Assembly: GCF_002261425.1 (NCBI RefSeq)
Contig: NZ_NEVJ01000003.1
Span: forward strand, 372,001 to 436,000
Origin: Bordetella genomosp. 9
Lineage (GTDB): Bacteria > Pseudomonadota > Gammaproteobacteria > Burkholderiales > Burkholderiaceae_B
Direction of reading: 5' to 3'
DNA: 64,000 nt
The position numbers and the translations under genes are program-made. Under the pieces are notes generated by a model. The model was not told where the DNA came from, did no database searches, and saw nothing but the letters and a program-made list of their open reading frames with translations. Each line of letters opens with the position of its first letter. Positions within the stretch are counted from its first letter, which is position 1. Below, one piece after another: positions 41,210-48,853 of this stretch.

Positions 41210-41772
41210 TTCACTCTCCGCAGCAGCGGGCGCCGGCGGTCGCGCGCGCCGTTTTCATTGTCCGCGTCATGCCGCGGGCCGGCGCTGTCGGCCACGCGCA
41301 TGATGCGCAGCAGTTTCTCCCGCGCCCGCGCCAGCCGCGATGTGACCGTACCGGTCGGGATGTCCAGGACCCTGGCCGCTTCTTCATATGACATGTCTTC
41401 CACCGAGACCAGCAACAGCACGCTGCGCTGTTCGTCCGGTAATTGTTCCAGGGCGCGCACGACGTCCTTGTAATGCAAGGCATCGTCCTGTGCGGGCCGC
41501 ACGGCCAGCACGGCTTCGTCCACGTCGTGCAGCGGCATGTCGGCCGCGCGCGGACGAACTCGTCGCAGATGATCCATCGCCATGTTGTGCAGGATGGCGA
41601 ACACCCACTTGCGGGTGTCGCCGTCCTCGCGCCGCTGGCGCCAGCGCGCGATGACGCGTTCCAGGCAGTCCTGTACCACGTCATCGGCAACCGCCGGGTC
41701 GTGCAGCAGCGCCCTGGCATAGCGGCGCAGCGAAGGTATCAGCGGCTCGACGAGCCGCATCATATCGTCCAC
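41206..41772 (-). CDS. ECF (extracytoplasmic function) RNA polymerase sigma factor
   Basis: A 188-residue sigma factor with regions 2 and 4 only. Region 2 runs from EPLIPSLRRYARALLHDPAV, ADDVVQDCLERVIARW to WVFAILHNMAMDHLRR; region 4 from ALEQLPDEQRSVLLLVSVED to YEEAARVLDIPTGTVTSRLA. The C-terminal 30 residues are hydrophilic. It is followed by its anti-sigma gene (ATGA overlap) and preceded, 27 bases away, by the beta-propeller gene, so the DUF305 and propeller genes are probably its targets. A fitting ECF promoter is seen upstream of the DUF305 gene. A second ATG at 41760 is a possible start. Confidence 0.94.
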   Translation of the reverse strand: MDDMMRLVEPLIPSLRRYARALLHDPAVADDVVQDCLERVIARWRQRREDGDTRKWVFAILHNMAMDHLRRVRPRAADMPLHDVDEAVLAVRPAQDDALHYKDVVRALEQLPDEQRSVLLLVSVEDMSYEEAARVLDIPTGTVTSRLARAREKLLRIMRVADSAGPRHDADNENGARDRRRPLLRRVK

Positions 41773-41799
41773 TTCAAGTCCTCGTTGCGTCGAACCGGG

Positions 41800-43272
41800 T
41801 CAGAGCGCCTGCACCTGCACCGGCGCGCCGGGCTTGCCGTCGACCTGCGGCGCGATCACCAGGTAGCGCTTGGTGTCCGTGGCGCCGGCATCCGACTGCA
41901 CAACCTGGCGGATCGGGCCGATGGCGTTGACGATAGCCGATCCGGCAGGGTTGGTGGTGAAGTTCGCCAGGGGCTGCAGGGCGCCGCCGCCGTCGGCATG
42001 TTCGGCCAGCGCCAGCACGTAGGGATGGCGGGGCTCCAGGCCGGTCGCGGAGGCCTGCAGCACCTGCAGCAGGCCCTGGTCGAACAAGGTGACGGAAGTG
42101 GGCGGCATGTCGCTGGCCTGCGGTTGGCCGTCGCGGATCGCATGCAGGGCCAGATGGGCGGCCTGGCCGGCGACGCCCAGCGGCTGCAGGTTCTGCATGC
42201 CGTCGCCCTCGGGCACCGCGTCGGGCACGTAGGCGATGGCCTGCGGGGCCTGGCCGATTGGCACATTGCCGATCACCGTATTGGTGGCCGTGTCGATGGC
42301 GGCGAGCGCATCGCCGTTTTCCAGGCCCACGTAGACGCGCTTGCCGTCGCCGGACGGCCAGACGCCATGGGGCAGCTTGCCCACCGGTATGGTGGCGACC
42401 TGGCTGAAATCGTCGGTGCGGAAGACCTTGACCTGGTTCAGGCCGCCGATGGTCACATAGGCAAAACTGCCCTTGTCGTTGCGCGCGAAATTCACGTGGT
42501 TGGTGATGGGGCCGGTATCTATCGTCTTCAGCAGCTTGAAAGGCGGCCGCGCGTCGAAGACCTGCGTCTTGCCCACGTCCTTCAGCGTGAACCAGACCTG
42601 CTTGCCGTCCGCGGTGGCGGCGATGTTGGGGCAGAAGGGGCTGGCCTGCGGGACCTTGCCGACGATCTTGTGGTTGGAGACCTGCACGACCACGGTTTCA
42701 GGGTTGAAGGACGAACAGACGTAGCCGTACTTGCCGTCCGGCGAGAAAATCTGCATTCCCGGGCCGGCGGCCGTGGTGATGCGGGTCTTTTCCTGGTAGG
42801 TCCTGGCGTCGATCACCGACACGTAGTTCTCGCCGCGCACGGTCACCCAGACTTCCTTGCCGTCGGGCGTGTAGAAAGCCTCGTGCGGCGAGCGGCCGAC
42901 GTAGGTCACGTGCTTGACGCTGTTGGTGGCCGTGTCGATGAAGGTCACCGAATTCGAACCGATGGAGACGACGGCCAGCGTGCGGTGGTCCGGCGAATAG
43001 CCCATCCCGTGCACCAGCACTTGTCCGCGATACAGGGGGCTGAAGTTGCCCGGCGCGGGGTCGCCCAGGCGGATGACGCCCAGCAGCCGGTTGTCCACCG
43101 GGTCGGTCACGGACACGGTGTTGGAGAACTGCTCGGCGGCGTAGACCCGGTCGCGGTGGCTGGCCGGCACGTCGGCGGCGGCGGCGGCGCCGGGCGCCTG
43201 GCCGGCATGCGAGGTCGCGGCCGCGCAGAGCAGGGCGGCGCTCACCATATTCAGGACAAAGGTGCGTTTCAT
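41800..43272 (-). CDS. Exported YVTN-type beta-propeller protein
   Basis: A 490-residue periplasmic protein with a Sec signal (MKRTFVLNMVSAALLCAAAT, cleavage near SHA). The body has repeated propeller blades: YAAEQFSNTVSVTDPVDNRL, YSPDHRTLAVVSIGSNSVTF, YTPDGKEVWVTVRGENYVSV, FSPDGKYGYVCSSFNPETVV and YVGLENGDALAAIDTATNTV, the YVTN pattern of surface and redox-associated proteins. Two free Cys (CSSF and FCPNIA) are present in the middle. The C-terminal 120 residues are less repeat-like and may be a separate beta domain. Its start overlaps the DUF305 stop by four bases, and the sigma gene follows. Function within the stress or metal response is unknown. Confidence 0.82.
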   Translation of the reverse strand: MKRTFVLNMVSAALLCAAATSHAGQAPGAAAAADVPASHRDRVYAAEQFSNTVSVTDPVDNRLLGVIRLGDPAPGNFSPLYRGQVLVHGMGYSPDHRTLAVVSIGSNSVTFIDTATNSVKHVTYVGRSPHEAFYTPDGKEVWVTVRGENYVSVIDARTYQEKTRITTAAGPGMQIFSPDGKYGYVCSSFNPETVVVQVSNHKIVGKVPQASPFCPNIAATADGKQVWFTLKDVGKTQVFDARPPFKLLKTIDTGPITNHVNFARNDKGSFAYVTIGGLNQVKVFRTDDFSQVATIPVGKLPHGVWPSGDGKRVYVGLENGDALAAIDTATNTVIGNVPIGQAPQAIAYVPDAVPEGDGMQNLQPLGVAGQAAHLALHAIRDGQPQASDMPPTSVTLFDQGLLQVLQASATGLEPRHPYVLALAEHADGGGALQPLANFTTNPAGSAIVNAIGPIRQVVQSDAGATDTKRYLVIAPQVDGKPGAPVQVQAL

Positions 43273-43829
43273 TGCGTGGATACTCCTGCGGACATCGTGT
43301 GATGGTGGTGGGACATGGACATGGGCTCGGAAGCCGCCGCCGGGGTGGCGGCCTGGGTGGGGGTCTGGTTGGCTGTCTGGCCGGGCGCCGCGCTGGCCGG
43401 GGGCGCGGACGCGGGAGAGGCGCCCTGGGGGTGCGCGGGCGCGGCAGGCTGCGTCGGCGCGGGTGCCGAAGGCGGCAGCGGCTGGCCGAGCGCCAGGCGC
43501 ATCGCGGCGATCTCCTGCTGCTGGTCGACGATGATTTCCTGGGCGATGCGCCGCAATTGTTCGTTGCGGCCGTAGCGCAGTTCCGCCTGCGCCATCTCGA
43601 TCGCGCCCTGGTGGTGCGGAATCATCATGGCGACGAAATCCTGGTCGACGTCGCCGCTGGGTTTCGCTTCCATGCCGGCCATCATGCGGTCCATGGCGGC
43701 ATTGTTCTCCGCCAGGAAGGCGGCTTCGTCGCCGCCGGCGGCGCTGGCGGCGGTCCCCAGCGCCAGTCCAGCCGCCAGGGCCAGGGCCAGGGCGGCCCCG
43801 CGCCGGGTGCGGGCAATGCGTATGGTCAT
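43269..43829 (-). CDS. DUF305 family exported protein with His/Met-rich tail
   Basis: A 186-residue periplasmic protein. After the signal (ARTRRGAALALALAAGLALG) comes the DUF305 core: FLAENNAAMDRMMAGMEA, DFVAMMIPHHQGAIEMAQAE and LRYGRNEQLRRIAQEIIVDQ, a ferritin-like helical bundle whose Met and His pairs are thought to bind copper. A Pro/Ala linker leads to the end SEPMSMSHHHHTMSAG, a likely metal-binding tail. Start ATG 43829 follows GAGGACGCG. First gene of the operon with propeller, sigma and anti-sigma genes and downstream of a putative ECF promoter. A copper- or metal-linked stress role is plausible from the family and tail, not proven. Confidence 0.85.
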   Translation of the reverse strand: MTIRIARTRRGAALALALAAGLALGTAASAAGGDEAAFLAENNAAMDRMMAGMEAKPSGDVDQDFVAMMIPHHQGAIEMAQAELRYGRNEQLRRIAQEIIVDQQQEIAAMRLALGQPLPPSAPAPTQPAAPAHPQGASPASAPPASAAPGQTANQTPTQAATPAAASEPMSMSHHHHTMSAGVSTQ

Positions 43830-43866
43830 CGCGTCCTCGTCTCGAAAGTGTGGGTCGTTACGGGGG

Positions 43867-43894
43867 TAGACGGATGCCGGGGCCGAATCCTTCC
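43867..43894 (-). promoter_or_regulatory. Putative ECF-sigma promoter of the DUF305 operon
   Basis: On the minus strand GGAAGG (rc of 43889-43894) is followed after exactly 16 bases by CGTCTA (rc of 43867-43872), the GGAA-N16-CGTC layout common to ECF promoters. It lies about 38 bases upstream of the DUF305 start codon and could be used by the sigma factor of the same operon. Confidence 0.5.
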
Positions 43895-44123
43895 ATCGGC
43901 GCAGGATTTTTTTCATTGGCGCCCGGGGCGGCGGCCAGAATCACCATCGAGGTAAATGGGGGCAGTATCAGCGGCCAGGGGCGATCGGCCGGTTTCGGGG
44001 GGTTTTAGGCCGTTTTTGCGCCCGTTGGGTCCGGGGCGGGCTTACTAGAATTGCCCTGTCTCGCCCGTCGCGCGGGACCTGGCCGGCCGGATGCCCGGGC
44101 CGGCTGCCTTCATGGGCCCCACA

Positions 44124-45071
44124 ATGAATGCTTCAACCCTGATCGGTATCGCGGTCGCCCTCGTGACCCTGGCGGCCGCCATATTCACGTCGTCGCCCGA
44201 CGCGATCGCCTTCGTCAATCTGCCCGGCCTGGGCATCGTGCTGGGCGGCACCGCCGCCGCGCTGTTCATCGGCTATCCGATGACGGAAGTGCGCCGGATC
44301 GCGCCGCTGCTGCGGCTGGTGTTCCGCAATGAAAAGCTGGATATGCAGCGCGACATCGACGAACTGGTCGCCCTGGCGCACAGCTGGGCCAGCTCGGACG
44401 TGCACAACGTCGAACGCGAACTGCAGAAGGTCACCAATCCCTTCCTGCGCACCGGCGTGCAGTTGATCATCGACAACACGCCCGAAGAGCAGATCATCGA
44501 ACTGCTGCAGTGGCGCATCGCCCGCATGCGCGCGCGCGAGCAGGCCGAAGCGCAGATGTTCCGCACGATGGCCAGCTTCGCGCCCGCCTTCGGCATGCTG
44601 GCCACCCTGATCGGCCTGGTCAACCTGATGACGGTGCTGGGTTCGCAAGGCATGGACGTCATCGGCAAGCAGATGGGCATCGCCCTGATCGCGACCTTCT
44701 ACGGCATCCTGCTGGCCAACCTGATCTGCAAGCCCATCGCGATCAAGCTGGAACGCCGCACCGAACAGCGCCTGGTGCTGATGAACATGATCCTGCAGGG
44801 CATATCCATGATGTCCGAGCGGCGCGGCCCGGCGGTGGTGCGCGAGACCCTGAATTCCTTCATGCAGAACCTGGAGGACGAGATCCGCGAACAGCCGCCC
44901 AGGAAGAAAGCCCCGGCCAAGGCCGCGGCCGGCGCCGCCGCCGCTGTCCCCGCGGCCAGCAGTCGCGGCGCGGCCCGCCAGGCGCCGGCCCGCACCGCGC
45001 CGAGCATGGGCGCACCTTCGATGGTGGATGCCGCCTCCCTGCGTAGCCGGGCAACGTCGCAACGGCCATGA
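44124..45071 (+). CDS. MotA/TolQ-family channel protein (orphan stator)
   Basis: A 315-residue protein with four membrane helices near residues 5-22, 34-54, 151-175 and 183-206. The later pair (MFRTMASFAPAFGMLATLIG and MGIALIATFYGILLANLICK) is the MotA proton-channel signature. The cytoplasmic loop is RNEKLDMQRDIDELVALAHS to WRIARMRAREQAEAQ, as in MotA/PomA. After helix four it has an extra C-terminal tail of over 80 residues, Ala and Pro rich, that usual MotA proteins lack. It overlaps the MotB-like gene (ATGA) and forms a stator unit with it. No flagellar genes are in the window. It may power flagella elsewhere in the genome, or another machine. Start at ATG 44124 because the first helix then begins directly. 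Confidence 0.87.
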   Translation: MNASTLIGIAVALVTLAAAIFTSSPDAIAFVNLPGLGIVLGGTAAALFIGYPMTEVRRIAPLLRLVFRNEKLDMQRDIDELVALAHSWASSDVHNVERELQKVTNPFLRTGVQLIIDNTPEEQIIELLQWRIARMRAREQAEAQMFRTMASFAPAFGMLATLIGLVNLMTVLGSQGMDVIGKQMGIALIATFYGILLANLICKPIAIKLERRTEQRLVLMNMILQGISMMSERRGPAVVRETLNSFMQNLEDEIREQPPRKKAPAKAAAGAAAAVPAASSRGAARQAPARTAPSMGAPSMVDAASLRSRATSQRP

Positions 45072-45946
45072 GCTCGAATCCGACCCGCGCGTCGTGGATA
45101 GACATCGCCATACGGCGCAAGGCTGAAGAAGAAGAACGCCAGCGCCGCGAGCGCACCAAGACCGTACGGCGCAACCGCTACGAGCGCTGGCACGTGCCGG
45201 AGACCCTGGACCGGGAACCCGACAACTGGCTGATGACCTACCTGGACCTGATCACGCTGCTGCTGGCGCTGTTCGTGGTGATGCTGGCCTTGACGCGCAT
45301 CGGCCCGGGCCCCGGCGCCAAGCCGCCGCAGGTCGCCGCCGGCGTCAGCCTGGCCAAGTTGCCGCCCGGCCCGGTCGAGCCCTGGGCCGCGGATCTGCCG
45401 CGGATACCGGAAGAATGGTCGCGGCTGCCCGACCCGCCGCCCGCACCGGTCGCCACCGCGCCGGCCGAACCGCTGGAACCGCCCGCCGCGCCCATCAAGA
45501 TGCCGACCGCCGCGGAACTGGGCCTGGCCGACCTGGGCAAATCGGTGGACGTGCAGATCAACCGCCAGACGGTCAGCTTTCGCATCAGCAACGAACTGCT
45601 GTTCACCTCGGGACAGGCGACCTTGAGCAAGGAAGGCGGACCGCTGATCAAGAAGCTGGCCGATGTGATCAATCGCAGCAAGTACCCGGTTTCCGTGGAA
45701 GGCCATAGCGACAACGTACCCATCCTGACGCGGCAGTTCGCGTCGAACTGGGACCTGTCGACCAGCCGCGCGACGTCGGTGCTGCGCGAACTGGTGCACG
45801 ATGGCGTCGACGGACAGCGCCTGCGCGCCGTGGGCTACGCCGATACCAAGCCGCTGGAAAGCAACGATACGCAGGCCGGCCGCGCCGCCAACCGGCGGGT
45901 GGAACTGATCATGCGCATCATGCCGGACAAGAACGCGCCGGATTGA
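45068..45946 (+). CDS. MotB-like OmpA-domain stator protein
   Basis: A 292-residue partner of the MotA-like protein. It has a long basic, charged N-terminus (RRKAEEEERQRRERTKTVRR), then NWLMTYLDLITLLLALFVVM, with Asp60 at the proton-binding position just before the single membrane helix. A Pro-rich linker (WSRLPDPPPAPVATAPAEPL) is followed by the OmpA domain: NELLFTSGQATLSKEGGPLI, SVEGHSDNVPI, NWDLSTSRATSVLRELV and AANRRVELIMRI, which attaches to peptidoglycan in relatives. The membrane Asp and peptidoglycan domain together identify an ion-driven stator. The charged N-terminus is longer than in E. coli MotB. A convergent MBL-fold gene ends 4 bases after its stop. Confidence 0.88.
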   Translation: MSSNPTRASWIDIAIRRKAEEEERQRRERTKTVRRNRYERWHVPETLDREPDNWLMTYLDLITLLLALFVVMLALTRIGPGPGAKPPQVAAGVSLAKLPPGPVEPWAADLPRIPEEWSRLPDPPPAPVATAPAEPLEPPAAPIKMPTAAELGLADLGKSVDVQINRQTVSFRISNELLFTSGQATLSKEGGPLIKKLADVINRSKYPVSVEGHSDNVPILTRQFASNWDLSTSRATSVLRELVHDGVDGQRLRAVGYADTKPLESNDTQAGRAANRRVELIMRIMPDKNAPD

Positions 45947-45950
45947 GCGT

Positions 45951-46646
45951 TCAGACGCGGCCGCAGGCCAGGTTGGCCGGCACCGCGATATCCATCAGCT
46001 GGGGGCGGGGCAGGTTCAGGCCATTCATGATGGCGACGTATTCCGCTTCGGTCTTGCCGGCCAGGCGCGGGTTGTGATGCTTTTCCTCGCCTATCGTCGA
46101 CGCCGTGCAGCCGCGGTAGTCGTGGGCCGGATAGACGATGGTGTCGTCGGGCAGCCGGAACAGCCGGTTGACGATCGAATCCCACGAACGGCGCGGGTCG
46201 CCGCCCTGGAAGTCGGTGCGCCCCGTGCCGCGTATCAGCAGGACGTCACCCGTAAAGACCGCCATCGGCCGGTCGGGATTCAGCACGAAGCTGAAGGATT
46301 CCTCGGTATGGCCCGGCGTGTAGATGCCTTGCAGCGCGATATCGCCGACCCGCAGGATTTCCCCGTCCACCACGCGCCGCGCCACGCAGTCGGCCTTGGT
46401 GTATTCGCCCATCACCGTGGCGCAGCCGGTCGCGTCCGACAGATCCGCCAGCGCCGTGATGTGGTCGGCATGCGTATGCGTGTCGATGGCATGCAGCAGG
46501 CGCACGTCGAGCTGGCGCAGCAGGCTGGCATAGTCCGGCAGACGTTCCTTGACCGGATCGATGATCAACGCCTCGCCGCCCGTGCCGGTGGCGATCAGAT
46601 AGGTGTAGGTGGACGACGCGGCGTCGAAGAATTGGCGCAGGAGCAT
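45951..46646 (-). CDS. MBL-fold persulfide dioxygenase-like hydrolase (ETHE1 type)
   Basis: A 231-residue metallo-beta-lactamase fold protein. The metal motif reads IDTHTHADHITALADL near residue 58, followed by TPGHTEESFSFVL, FTGDVLLIRGTGRTDFQGGD and VYPAHDYRGCTASTIGEE. The GTGRTDFQGGD and HDYRG segments are specific to the ETHE1 branch, where one iron oxidises glutathione persulfide to sulfite. Glyoxalase II and other hydrolases share the general motif, but the ETHE1 residues make this reading more likely. The gene is a single unit; no sulfurtransferase or sqr gene is adjacent. Its upstream region is AT rich and contains inverted repeats that could bind a sulfide-responsive repressor, none of which is encoded here. 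Confidence 0.86.
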   Translation of the reverse strand: MLLRQFFDAASSTYTYLIATGTGGEALIIDPVKERLPDYASLLRQLDVRLLHAIDTHTHADHITALADLSDATGCATVMGEYTKADCVARRVVDGEILRVGDIALQGIYTPGHTEESFSFVLNPDRPMAVFTGDVLLIRGTGRTDFQGGDPRRSWDSIVNRLFRLPDDTIVYPAHDYRGCTASTIGEEKHHNPRLAGKTEAEYVAIMNGLNLPRPQLMDIAVPANLACGRV

Positions 46647-46680
46647 GGCGGGCCTCCGGAAATGCGGACGGGGTTTGGCT

Positions 46681-46740
46681 CATTCCCGTGGCTAGCTAAT
46701 TCCTTTGGGAAATAAGCAAATTTCTAAAAATTATAAGCAT
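46681..46740. promoter_or_regulatory. AT-rich inverted repeats upstream of the ETHE1-like gene
   Basis: ATTCC-TTT-GGGAAAT and AATTT-CTAA-AAATT are two small inverted repeats within a markedly AT-rich stretch ahead of the ETHE1-like start codon on the minus strand. They fit a promoter-operator region. Repressor identity is unknown. Confidence 0.4.
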
Positions 46741-46869
46741 GGGCCTGGGGGTGTCGTCAATGCCCGGCGCCGGTCCGGCTCTTTTACTATCTGACCCGGT
46801 GCCCGCCACACGCGGGCGCGCCGCGCTTCCAACAGCGTGGTGCCGCCGTACCTACAGGATACTCACCCA

Positions 46870-47679
46870 ATGACCACGCCTGATACCCATTTCATCCAGG
46901 CCGGCGGCGCCGGCTTCGCCATCGTGGAGGACGGTCCGCCCGACGCGCCGTGCGTGCTGTTCAGCCATTCCGTCATGACCTCGCATGCGATGTGGCAAGG
47001 CCAGTTCGAACTGCTGCGCCAGGCCGGCTATCGCGTCATCGCCTACGATGCGCGCGGGCATGGCGCCAGTACGGTGACACCCGCGCCGTACAGCATGCGC
47101 CAGCTGGGCGATGACGTGATCGCGCTGATGGACGCGATGCGGATCGATATGGTGCACCTGGTCGGCCTGTCGCTGGGCGGCATGATCGGCTTCGATCTGG
47201 CCGGGCGGCATCCGCGGCGGCTGGCCAGCGCCGTCATCTGCGACGCCCGCGCCGATTCGCCGGCGTCGTTCGCCGCGCCCTGGGATGAGCGTATCGCACT
47301 GGCGCGCGCGCAAGGCATGCAGTCGCTGGCGGCGCCCACGATCGCGCGGTGGTTCGGGGCAGCGGGGCGGGAAACGGATGCGGCGCGCGCGGTCTATCGA
47401 TTGATCTGCGAGACGCCGGTTGAAGGCTTTGCCGGCACGGCGGCCGCGTTGAAGGATTTCGATTTCCGCGATGGACTGGACGGCGTCGATCTGCCTGTAA
47501 CCCTGATCTGCGGCGAGGACGACGGCGTGCTGCCGGCGGAGATGGCCAGCCTGGCCCAACGCATTCCGGGCGCCGTGCTGGAGATGATTCCCGCCGCGGG
47601 CCATTTGCCCAATATCGAAAACCGCGCCGCCTTCGATGCCGCCCTGATGCGGCATTTCGCCCGCGTCGCGGGCCGGTGA
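46870..47679 (+). CDS. Alpha/beta hydrolase, 3-oxoadipate enol-lactonase-like
   Basis: A 269-residue cytoplasmic hydrolase. The core is classic: LFSHSVMTSHAMWQGQFELL (oxyanion loop), YDARGHGASTV, VGLSLGGMIGFDLAG with the nucleophile Ser near residue 97, ICGEDDGVLP with the acid, and PAAGHLPNIENRAAFDA with the catalytic His. This order and spacing fit PcaD-type enol-lactonases, which hydrolyse 3-oxoadipate enol-lactone in the beta-ketoadipate pathway; other family members act on different esters or lactones. The gene stands alone with no pca genes nearby, so specificity is unproven. ATG 46870 is chosen over an upstream GTG at 46837. A 40-base palindrome 98 bases after its stop probably terminates it. 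Confidence 0.83.
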   Translation: MTTPDTHFIQAGGAGFAIVEDGPPDAPCVLFSHSVMTSHAMWQGQFELLRQAGYRVIAYDARGHGASTVTPAPYSMRQLGDDVIALMDAMRIDMVHLVGLSLGGMIGFDLAGRHPRRLASAVICDARADSPASFAAPWDERIALARAQGMQSLAAPTIARWFGAAGRETDAARAVYRLICETPVEGFAGTAAALKDFDFRDGLDGVDLPVTLICGEDDGVLPAEMASLAQRIPGAVLEMIPAAGHLPNIENRAAFDAALMRHFARVAGR

Positions 47680-47750
47680 CGGGACGCCAGCAGTTCGGCC
47701 GGATCCAGGGCTGGCGACCGGACGCGGCGCTTTGCCGGGGCGCGGACACC

Positions 47751-47780
47751 GGGCGGGAACGGGCGGGAACGGGCGGGGCA
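47751..47780. repeat. Tandem repeat GGGCGGGAAC, nearly three copies
   Basis: Two exact 10-base units and a third imperfect copy directly precede the large palindrome in the gap between convergent genes. No function is apparent. Confidence 0.7.
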
Positions 47781-47817
47781 AGGAAAACGGGACGCCGCGG
47801 CGTCCCGTTTTCCTTGC
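47778..47817. terminator. Perfect 40-base palindrome, likely bidirectional terminator
   Basis: GCAAGGAAAACGGGACGCCG (47778-47797) is exactly the reverse complement of 47798-47817. The central GC-rich stem is flanked by AAAA on one side and TTTT on the other, giving a terminator hairpin with a U-tract in both directions. It lies between two convergent genes. Confidence 0.85.
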
Positions 47818-47819
47818 GG

Positions 47820-48737
47820 TCACAACACCGAATCGCGCGTGCGGCCGCCGCGCGTGGCGGCATAGGTGGACGCGAACGCGCCGATCAACATCGAGAGGAA
47901 GGCCCACAGCGCGAATCCCACCGCGGCCTTGCGCGCCTGGTCGGCGGCCTCGCGGGCCTTCTGCGCCGCCTCGTCGGCCGTCTGCTTCGCGCGGTTCATC
48001 GCATCGTCGATGCGCTTTTCCGCGGTGGGCTGGTCGACGCCGGTCTGCGTGGCAATCACGCGCGCAACGTAGGTCTTGTCTTCGGGCGTGATGGAGCCGC
48101 GCGCGATGCTCACCGCGACGATGCGGCCGACCTCGGCCTTCGCGGCGTCACCCTGCGACGCATCGGGACGGTCGGAACGGAACAGGCTGTCGACGAAGTA
48201 CTGCATCGACTGGCCCTGCATGCCGCCCGCGCCGCCGCCGTTGCCCGCCGTCGAGGCCGCCGTCGATACCGCGGCGGCGCCGACGCCGGACACCGCGTCC
48301 GCGCCGACCTTGGCCGCGCCGCTGACCGCCGACGATATGCCCGAGCCCAGCAGGAAGGCGCTGGCCACGGCCGCGACCGCCCACACCAGGAAACCGTGCG
48401 CGGTATCGCGGAAATAGACTTCATCGGTATGGACGTCGACCCACTTGGTGCGCATGCGGCCGGCGATATAGCCGCCCAGCCCGGCCGAAATGATCTGGAT
48501 GATCACCAGCCAGATGATGACGCCGATGCCCAGCGTCTTGGCGGAAGCGCCTTCGCCGCCCCAGGGCGACATGGACGCGAAGCCGAAGCCGGCGCCGGCC
48601 AGCAGCAGCATCAGGTAGGTGGCGGCCGTGACGAACGCGCCCGCCAGGACTGCCCCCCACGATACCGCCGAGCCGTACGACTCGCGCTTGCCCAGGGATG
48701 CCGGCGTTACCCCGGTATGAAGATTGGTGCCTTCCAT
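47820..48737 (-). CDS. Membrane protein with C-terminal charged helix, hypothetical
   Basis: A 305-residue protein. The N-terminal half has three or four membrane helices (VSWGAVLAGAFVTAATYLML, IGVIIWLVIIQIISAGLGGY, FLVWAVAAVASAFLLGSGIS); a Gly/Ala/Ser stretch follows (AVSTAASTAGNGGGAGG). The rest includes a charged helix rich in Lys, Ala and Gln (KRIDDAMNRAKQTADEAAQK), of the late-embryogenesis-like or apolipophorin type, before a last membrane helix (FALWAFLSMLIGAFASTYAA). I know similar uncharacterised membrane proteins in Burkholderiales. The VDVHTDEVYFRDTAHGFLVW segment is the most conserved-looking part. Function unknown; stress tolerance is only a guess. It stops directly at the palindromic terminator. 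Confidence 0.75.
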   Translation of the reverse strand: MEGTNLHTGVTPASLGKRESYGSAVSWGAVLAGAFVTAATYLMLLLAGAGFGFASMSPWGGEGASAKTLGIGVIIWLVIIQIISAGLGGYIAGRMRTKWVDVHTDEVYFRDTAHGFLVWAVAAVASAFLLGSGISSAVSGAAKVGADAVSGVGAAAVSTAASTAGNGGGAGGMQGQSMQYFVDSLFRSDRPDASQGDAAKAEVGRIVAVSIARGSITPEDKTYVARVIATQTGVDQPTAEKRIDDAMNRAKQTADEAAQKAREAADQARKAAVGFALWAFLSMLIGAFASTYAATRGGRTRDSVL

Positions 48738-48853
48738 GGTAGACCTCGCTCACGACGTTGAAACGTGCGCCGCGTAGAGCAATCGGCATACCCACGACCA
48801 TGGATGAGGAGGGCCCGGCCGGAATTCCAGGCCGGGCGACCTGCCGGATCCGC

